From Lepidonotus clava (taxonomy: Eukaryota > Annelida > Polychaeta > Phyllodocida > Polynoidae), in the NCBI GenBank assembly GCA_936440205.1, contig OW387139.1:1291596-1355595 (forward strand): a stretch of DNA of 64,000 bases. The letters are read 5' to 3'. Position numbers and translations under genes: made by a program. Shown one piece after another: positions 61,401-64,000 of this stretch. The notes below the pieces were generated by a model. That model searched no databases. It saw only the letters and a list, made by a program, of their open reading frames with translations, and was not told where the DNA came from. How positions within the stretch are numbered: position 1 is the first letter of the stretch; each line of letters opens with the position of its first letter.

Positions 61401-61602
61401 GACTCGGCAGTGTAGAGGTCTCTGAATTCCTGTAGCAGATCTCCACTGGTAAAGTAAGCCATTACATTTTGAAAGGAATCTGATTGATTGATGCAATCAT
61501 TAATGTCTTGGACTGCAGGCTGGTTGTCGTTTCCATAGGGTATACCCGGTGCTGTAGGCTCAGTGATATTGATAAGCGGCCTCACTGAACACTCAATGGC
61601 GT
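45997..61602 (-). CDS. Gene B: plexin-like IPT-domain membrane receptor, middle and 3' part (14 exons, 5' end outside window)
   Basis: Exons in transcript order: 61602-61374, 59853-59708, 58956-58761, 57522-57353, 56245-56174, 55147-55017, 54256-54195, 53403-53249, 52478-52346, 52169-51990, 50317-50206, 49935-49570, 46802-46632, 46419-45997. All junctions are AG/GT and in phase, giving 847 codons to the stop plus the end of a split codon. The first eleven exons match exons 8-18 of gene A; the last three complete the protein. Order: cysteine-rich ectodomain with an RRKR site, SEA-like stretch, three plexin-type IPT domains, one transmembrane helix and a 92-residue cytoplasmic tail. Plexins carry a Sema domain and a cytoplasmic RasGAP; this gene ends without the RasGAP. 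Signalling would therefore depend on a partner or on tail tyrosines (inference). Confidence 0.87.
46632..46802 (-). CDS. Gene B exon 20: third IPT domain
   Basis: A 171-nt exon, acceptor TTTTGTAG and donor GTTAGTGA, phase 0 to 0. It encodes GENLRGGIQEDDYTIMIGEA, then VCGNTKVLSNLIVCEPP. This matches the plexin IPT pattern (IKGENL...YTV.IG...C...VS...L.CEPP). Confidence 0.88.
47263..47332 (+). repeat. tRNA-derived sequence in the intron between exons 19 and 20 of gene B
   Basis: It has GGCCTAGTGGTCAAGATG as A box and CAGTTCAAATCCC as B box. The acceptor and T stems are poorly paired. Confidence 0.45.
47528..47600 (-). repeat. tRNA-derived sequence, minus strand
   Basis: On the minus strand it reads ATAGCATGGTGGTAAGGTG and GGGTTCAACCCCTGG. 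It is opposite in sense to the unit at 47263. Confidence 0.45.
47699..47727. repeat. (AAGGTC)n short array
   Basis: Four to five units of AAGGTC in the gene B intron. The overlap TCAAGGTCA equals the ERR/SF-1 nuclear receptor half-site, but a chance microsatellite is simpler. Confidence 0.7.
48288..48970. mobile_element. MITE-like element rich in GGACGTCC
   Basis: The ends GGTTGGGGATATCAC and GTCATAGCCCCAAC are imperfect inverted repeats. Palindromic GGACGTCC units recur near both ends with AT-rich sequence between. It lies in the gene B intron between exons 19 and 20. Confidence 0.5.
49570..49935 (-). CDS. Gene B exon 19: second IPT domain body
   Basis: A 366-nt exon, acceptor TTCTTTTAG and donor GTGAGTTT. 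It encodes TCRGTLSDRMFCPTPPIM, a basic insert with SRRRRQ, then VEIGFIMDGVEEYRNLS and LKIYADPIIQGF. C-x(n)-M-x-C-x-TPP-I, IGFxMDGV and the IYxDP ending are the plexin IPT signature. The RRRR run is a second possible proprotein-convertase site. Confidence 0.88.
50206..50317 (-). CDS. Gene B exon 18: start of second IPT domain
   Basis: A 112-nt exon, acceptor GCTCACAG and donor GTAAGATC. It encodes GGVLLTVFGAFLNVPMVRVM and then TARATGRNERYST, in phase 0. Confidence 0.87.
50544..51372. mobile_element. Unidentified insertion in copy B, ending in a hairpin
   Basis: It occupies the same paralogous site as the MITE at 644-1310 but is unrelated to it. It carries a long hairpin at about 51245-51365 (CATATGGAGATACAGATTGC against its near reverse complement) and repeated TGTAGTC / GTGAAAT motifs. 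The family is unknown. Confidence 0.5.
51990..52169 (-). CDS. Gene B exon 17: end of first IPT domain
   Basis: A 180-nt exon, six bases longer than gene A in the loop before PSG (GPDRDIPSG against GLVVPSG). It ends VLFTYEPDPIILRVEP as in plexin IPT junctions. Confidence 0.88.
52346..52478 (-). CDS. Gene B exon 16: start of first IPT domain
   Basis: A 133-nt exon encoding FDVRPTSGPEAGGTLVTVTG and then NQVFFGMIQCDV. Only a few residues differ from gene A. Confidence 0.88.
52889..53248 (-). pseudogene. Degenerate copies of exon 15 (gene B)
   Basis: Three partial copies of exon 15 (about 52889-53020, 53021-53150, 53151-53248) follow the true exon. Each has the CCCTCAGGGCC...CACAGCACCCAG core, and two keep a CACCTTACCTGAA donor region. 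The frames are not conserved. Confidence 0.65.
53249..53403 (-). CDS. Gene B exon 15: SEA-like segment, second part
   Basis: A 155-nt exon encoding PTSDDEVAVLFTVPLNTSML, then a helix and IQNIRVSQDVDSRLLS. Three degenerate copies of the exon follow in the next intron (52889-53248). Confidence 0.84.
54195..54256 (-). CDS. Gene B exon 14: SEA-like segment, first part
   Basis: A 62-nt exon encoding VQRNIGRGPDINVDIQFLGV, with one residue different from gene A. The splice sites are unchanged (CATTTCAG, GTATGTAT). Confidence 0.83.
55017..55147 (-). CDS. Gene B exon 13
   Basis: A 131-nt exon, 9 bp longer than in gene A through a tandem GCTGGAACA-type duplication at its 5' end (AVPAVPAD). A second AG inside the duplication could be used with loss of three residues. 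The remainder, YVVQIVVRSPWMDSLANSTC and EGNFLTIICQE, matches gene A. Confidence 0.85.
55499..55870. repeat. 20-bp minisatellite in the intron between exons 12 and 13 of gene B
   Basis: About 18 units of CTCTGACCACCCAGTYRGC type, orthologous to the array at 12766 but expanded. Extra units lie at 56050-56120. Confidence 0.85.
56174..56245 (-). CDS. Gene B exon 12: short cysteine-rich exon
   Basis: A 72-nt exon with the same frame as gene A exon 12, encoding EKESINRCRCLEMYPQNTQL and then GTCG. The RCRC motif is unchanged. Confidence 0.82.
56933..57101. mobile_element. hAT-like MITE (copy B)
   Basis: The ends CAGGGGTGTATCCAGG and ATGTATCCGCCCCTG are inverted repeats over about 15 bp. It predates the duplication because copy A holds its left part. 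A clear 8-bp target duplication is not visible. Confidence 0.65.
57353..57522 (-). CDS. Gene B exon 11: cysteine-rich ectodomain
   Basis: A 170-nt exon, acceptor TGTTTCAG and donor GTATGTAT. It encodes LWRCSLELLTHSVRAADCS, then FIEPGLYSIMSTTLF and LGQCVNDISMLSAQG. About 24 of 170 bases differ from gene A, most of them changing residues. Confidence 0.85.
58761..58956 (-). CDS. Gene B exon 10: RRKR-bearing ectodomain exon
   Basis: A 196-nt exon, acceptor TTCTGTAG and donor GTAAGTGG. It encodes LRCLVDPGLYFKPSVSRRKR, then QLPTPSFDMCVENFV and NITRILASVARSTCG. The RRKR furin-type site and both sequon regions are kept relative to gene A. Confidence 0.86.
59708..59853 (-). CDS. Gene B exon 9
   Basis: A 146-nt exon with the same splice sites as gene A exon 9 and only about two base differences, inside a long near-identical tract. 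It encodes RDCVLQVLASYRNTSLDCSG and then FNCYSNGT. Confidence 0.86.
60147..60583. other. About 440-bp segment present only in copy B
   Basis: Compared with 18124-18150, copy B has extra sequence between GCCGAGATTAGA and ACAGAATTTCTCAG. It shows no inverted ends, no clear target duplication and no recognised protein. Confidence 0.6.
61374..61602 (-). CDS. Gene B exon 8: fast-diverging ectodomain exon
   Basis: A 229-nt exon, acceptor TTTGCAGA and donor GTGGGTGG. It encodes IECSVRPLINITEPTAPG, then DCINQSDSFQNV and MNFGTFCR. It is two codons longer than gene A's exon and about 20% different in bases, although the flanking introns differ by only a few percent. The first codon is completed by an exon beyond 64000. 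Confidence 0.85.
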
Positions 61603-61946
61603 CTGCAAAGAAAAGTAGTGCTAATATTTCAGTTGTAATTTATTTTTTCAGTTTCAGTAGTATCTTACGGTCGGTATGGTTCAGTTCTTATAAGAACTGG
61701 TTTTCAAGATTGACCCAGCATTCAATTACATAAATCTTTTGGATTTAATGAGATGCCTTAGATGATACTAAGGTAGATAATAAAACTAATGGTGGGCACT
61801 GTATTATTCAATTTAAGATACACAAATGAGAGACTATATAACTCACTGTCCTTTTTCATTGTCACTAAGTAACCCGATAAAGCTTGTAGCTTCAGTAGGT
61901 GCTAAACAGATTAATAAATTTGTTTCTTAACATAGCTTAAACTTGT

Positions 61947-63290
61947 TATATTATAAATGTTTCTTTCATTTGCTCGAATGTTATTCCATAGAGCTTATCC
62001 GGTTCATAAAACCGTTCAGTGAAGAGATTGATGGATGTTTGACACAAAACAGTCACGCAGTAAGGCTGAAATTAGCCTTCTTATGTTTATGTTTGTTTGC
62101 AGCATGGTATGTGAAGATATCGCCATAATCTATGTAAGGCAAAATGCATGCGTTAAACATTATTGAATATAACTTTTTTTCCTAGATCACTTCTACTTCT
62201 ACTGTCCATATTTTCATTTACATCATCATATATATATTTGTGTAGCCTATGTAATTGCCGTATCACAAGTGGATCTATTTTACATTTCTGATGTAATGAC
62301 AATTCATCTCGATTCTGAATAGTATCCCCATCTAATGTATAATCACATACAATCTTTAAACCACGAAATTGTAATTTTTGCAATCAATCAAACAACGTTT
62401 TATTACCACTATTCGTTAATATATCTAAGTAGTTGAAAGAAGGTAGCACCATGTGTTTATAAACTAATAAGGAAGACTGATAATTCAATAATCTTTCCAA
62501 ACATATACAATGTATAAGCTATCTATTTTATCGCAGCTCTCCAAAAATTGTCATGGGTTAGCCAGCTGTCAAAAATCACCCCCAAGTAGCATTAATTTCT
62601 AACTGAAGGCCATTTTCCACATAACGAAACTGCGCGCTGCTGTTATTGACCCTCCCCATGGTACTGTTCCATACCAACAGTGCATACTTTCGGCACACTT
62701 TTGGCACACTTTCGGTACAATATCAGCTGCCAAAAATGGAATATTGGCCACTAAAAGTACCATATCGGCAAGCAGTGCAAAAGCGGCAGGACAAATCTAC
62801 CCACACGATCATATATTGGGACTGTTGAAAATGTAGCAGCTGCAAATTGGCAGCCTACTTTCGGTATGTAAAATACAGCCTTGAATTAATATTGAGCTGT
62901 TGTAAACAGATGGGCACACTTTTTGTATTCATATCTGCCGATTTTGGCTTAGTCTAAAAACATTTGTTTATTTTTATTTACATTGATTGTTAAATCATTC
63001 ATTAAACCGGATGCCGTACTGGTCAACCCCAATTTGTAGGTTGCTTTTCACCTGATTCAACTCTTTGCCACTCTTTGAACAGCACAGTGTTTTATACAAT
63101 CATTTACATAAATAGTAAAAAGAGTTGGGCCAAGGGTAGTACTGTACTGAAGCACAGTGCAAAAAGAATTATAATATTCTTTACAGTTAGGGTAAGATAT
63201 TGTAACCTCTCTCAAGTTTGGCAGGAGTACGTTGTGAATTGGAAAAGCCGGTGTAGTAGCAAAAACGCCAAGCGACACTCCTGTCTGTGG
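61947..63290 (-). mobile_element. Degraded LINE sequence
   Basis: Minus-strand RT fragments are recognisable: TTLGPTLFTIYVND at about 63100-63150, and a C-terminal stretch with LQKLQFRGLKIVCDYTLDGD and LHRLHKYIYDD at 62383-62153. A further LPYIDYGDI-like piece lies at about 62100-62150. The pieces are separated by unrelated sequence at about 62640-62950. It is an old, rearranged LINE of the same broad group as at 4674. Confidence 0.6.
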
Positions 63291-63399
63291 CTAGTTATAA
63301 GTATAGAATTATCGTAGATGGTGGCGCCCTCACACCGGGAAAATAGTAACTGAGTTAGTTTACTCCTAGACAGGTACGCACAGGTACGAATGCAACACA

Positions 63400-64000
63400 G
63401 GTGCAATCAAGAAGACTGCTAGGGAACAATATGATCATGATATATGAATAATCCAGTTTAGGAGGACATCATGAGATTAAGGGCTTTACCATTTGCGATA
63501 GCTTTAGTGTAGAATAGGAGAATAGGATTAGTTTAAGTATGAGTAAGAGTGGGAAGTGTGTATAAGGTTAAGTGAGGAGAGAATCTGATGAGTATTAGGA
63601 TACCTGCGTATAGCGTTAAGCCTCTGGCTGGCGCTATATAAGCAGTATGAGACTTGGGACAGGTGAGCAGACCAATATAGACATTGAGAAGAAGACATGG
63701 GAGCAATAGTCTTACAAGTAGGATCATACGGGTATTGCTAAGGCAGTAGTAACAGCTACAGCAGGTGATAGTAAGTAAGCTTAAGCTCAGCCTTACGGAC
63801 AGAGTACTGGACGCAACAGTGACTCTATGGATGGTCTCTAGTGCTGGTAGACAGGAGGTGACACTCCCAATAGCCACTGGGTATCATAGACCTCGAAAGG
63901 GGAAGCTCAACCATAGCTATACCTGGTTGGAACGTTACTGATGTTGTTAGCTTATGAGATGGATGGCAACTATTGTATGGATGAAATGACTATTTTCTTG
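63400..64000. other. Unidentified sequence at the right edge
   Basis: It does not match the equivalent position of copy A. A hydrophobic minus-strand frame at 63533-63877 shows no domain and is probably chance. Exon 7 of gene B should lie beyond 64000. Confidence 0.4.

Larger units (their letters stand above)
49957..61946. repeat. Segmental duplication, copy B (exons 8-18 of gene B)
   Basis: This is collinear with 1-19573. It lacks the LINE and the solo LTR, but carries its own insertions (50544-51372 and about 60147-60583). Similarity stops where LINE sequence begins at about 61946, so the duplication may continue beyond the window. Confidence 0.9.

Overview
The window is animal nuclear DNA: AT-rich, with spliced genes using GT-AG introns, a CR1/L2-like LINE, gypsy and tyrosine-recombinase-type retroelement fossils, a solo LTR, many MITEs and long minisatellites. 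The repeat mix and the plexin-like gene fit an invertebrate, perhaps marine (lophotrochozoan, hemichordate or cephalochordate). The sequence alone does not fix the species.

Both recognisable host genes lie on the minus strand and are head-to-tail paralogs. Gene A begins with its ATG at 28110 and runs leftward to 260, where it leaves the window. Seventeen coding exons join in one open frame of 696 codons. Gene B enters from the right edge; its first visible exon is 61602-61374 and its stop codon is at 45997-45999. Fourteen exons join in one open frame of 847 codons plus a partial first codon. Exons 8 to 18 match one to one in order and phase. Intronic sequence is also shared: 1-19573 is paralogous to about 49957-61946. 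Taken together the genes describe a single-pass membrane protein: signal peptide, an unrecognised cysteine-rich and largely helical ectodomain containing a conserved RRKR site, a SEA-like stretch, three plexin-type IPT domains, a transmembrane helix and a 92-residue Tyr/Pro-rich tail. No Sema domain is visible, and the plexin RasGAP domain is absent.

Layout: 1-19.6 kb is gene A exons 8-18. This stretch is interrupted by a CR1/L2-like LINE (4.67-12.1 kb), itself split by a 4.1-kb foldback element (6.09-10.23 kb), and by a solo LTR (14.64-15.65 kb). 19.6-21.9 kb is an intron with retroelement fossils. 21.9-28.1 kb is gene A exons 2-7. 28.4-29.6 kb is a 16-bp minisatellite. 31.1-36.7 kb is a tandemly duplicated repeat-rich block. 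36.7-45.8 kb is intergenic, with MITEs, tRNA-like repeats, palindromes and a piggyBac-type MITE. 45.8-61.6 kb is gene B. 61.9-63.3 kb is degraded LINE sequence, and 63.4-64 kb is unidentified.

The most interesting signal is that some ectodomain exons (8, 10, 11) differ more between the paralogs than the introns beside them, while exon 9 and the IPT exons are nearly unchanged. That pattern suggests diversifying selection on part of a receptor, combined with gene conversion elsewhere.
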